NCBI RefSeq assembly: GCF_900129155.1
Contig: NZ_FQVF01000013.1
Location: 50,979-114,978 of the forward strand
Origin: Marinomonas polaris DSM 16579
Lineage (GTDB): Bacteria; Pseudomonadota; Gammaproteobacteria; Pseudomonadales; Marinomonadaceae
DNA: 64,000 bases
Reading direction: 5' to 3'
Each line of letters opens with the position of its first letter. The first letter of the stretch is position 1. Positions 63,952 to 64,000 of the stretch are shown here, one piece after another. The notes under the pieces are model-generated. The model made no database searches and was not told the DNA's origin. It was given only the letters and a program-made list of their open reading frames with translations. The translations under genes and the position numbers were made by a program.

Positions 63952-64000
63952 TAGGTCGGCCTTCAGGCCGTCAAGAGCCCGATATCACCAAACCAAAACC
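63952..64000. repeat. 49-bp palindromic repeat, copy 2
   Basis: It matches copy 1 at 45 of 49 positions; one change weakens the hairpin by one pair. It runs up to the end of the window, so more copies may follow. Between the copies an inverted fragment ACGACCTACA occurs at 63916-63925. Confidence 0.85.

Noticed and set aside
63852..64000. Possible CRISPR array
   Set aside because: Only two units occur, they are 100 bp apart, the repeats contain their own hairpin plus a long tail, and no cas gene is near. A dispersed REP-like repeat explains them better.

Overview
The window looks like chromosome of a marine gammaproteobacterium of the Oceanospirillales, most likely a Marinomonas-type heterotroph. 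I infer this from the moderate to low GC, the two TRAP transporters and several sugar-acid pathways, an RNase J-like protein beside epmB, a gammaproteobacterial heme-uptake operon and the VF530 family protein. I could not check this against a database. I see no rRNA, tRNA, CRISPR array, prophage or insertion sequence.

Layout. 1-6255: a hexuronate cluster with TRAP permease subunits (substrate-binding protein probably just upstream), an enolase-superfamily mannonate dehydratase (ManD), fructuronate reductase and glucuronate isomerase; together they take glucuronate to 2-keto-3-deoxygluconate. 6378-9568: efp, divergent epmB (which modifies EF-P) and an RNase J-like protein. 9816-15789: an exported amidohydrolase, membrane proteins of unknown role, a NYN nuclease-fold protein, two tandem diguanylate cyclases and a VF530 protein. 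15908-25445: an eight-gene sugar ABC-transporter and catabolic operon on the minus strand under a LacI regulator, with a clear sigma70 promoter and LacI-type operator. 25606-27775: HlyU-like protein, alpha/beta hydrolase and an SDR.

27864-29854 is a GC-richer island with a sensor-less chemoreceptor and a separate NIT-like protein, preceded by a very strong terminator hairpin in its leader. A normal Cache-domain chemoreceptor follows (30166-31788), then a TetR-controlled lipoprotein/ABC efflux operon (31995-35677). 37045-41584 is a sulfane-sulfur module: a FisR-like sigma54 activator with the three sensing cysteines, divergent from a sigma54 promoter that drives persulfide dioxygenase, a phosphatase-like/sulfide:quinone reductase fusion and a SulP transporter.

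41649-52021 is an aldonate (pentonate or 6-deoxyhexonate) cluster: IlvD/Edd dehydratase, XylX-like dehydratase, ketoglutarate-semialdehyde dehydrogenase, plus an SDR and an FAH-family hydrolase that could form a second branch, a LysR regulator and a complete TRAP transporter. 52109-56056 holds a large exported protein of unknown function, an acetyltransferase and an M20 amidohydrolase. 56379-62390 is a Fur-boxed heme-uptake operon (TonB receptor, HmuS, HmuT, HmuU, HmuV). A MATE exporter follows, and the window ends in two copies of a 49-bp palindromic repeat.

The most interesting points are the split chemoreceptor pair with its terminator-bearing leader, the compact sulfane-sulfur regulon with its fused SQR, and the two-branched aldonate pathway.
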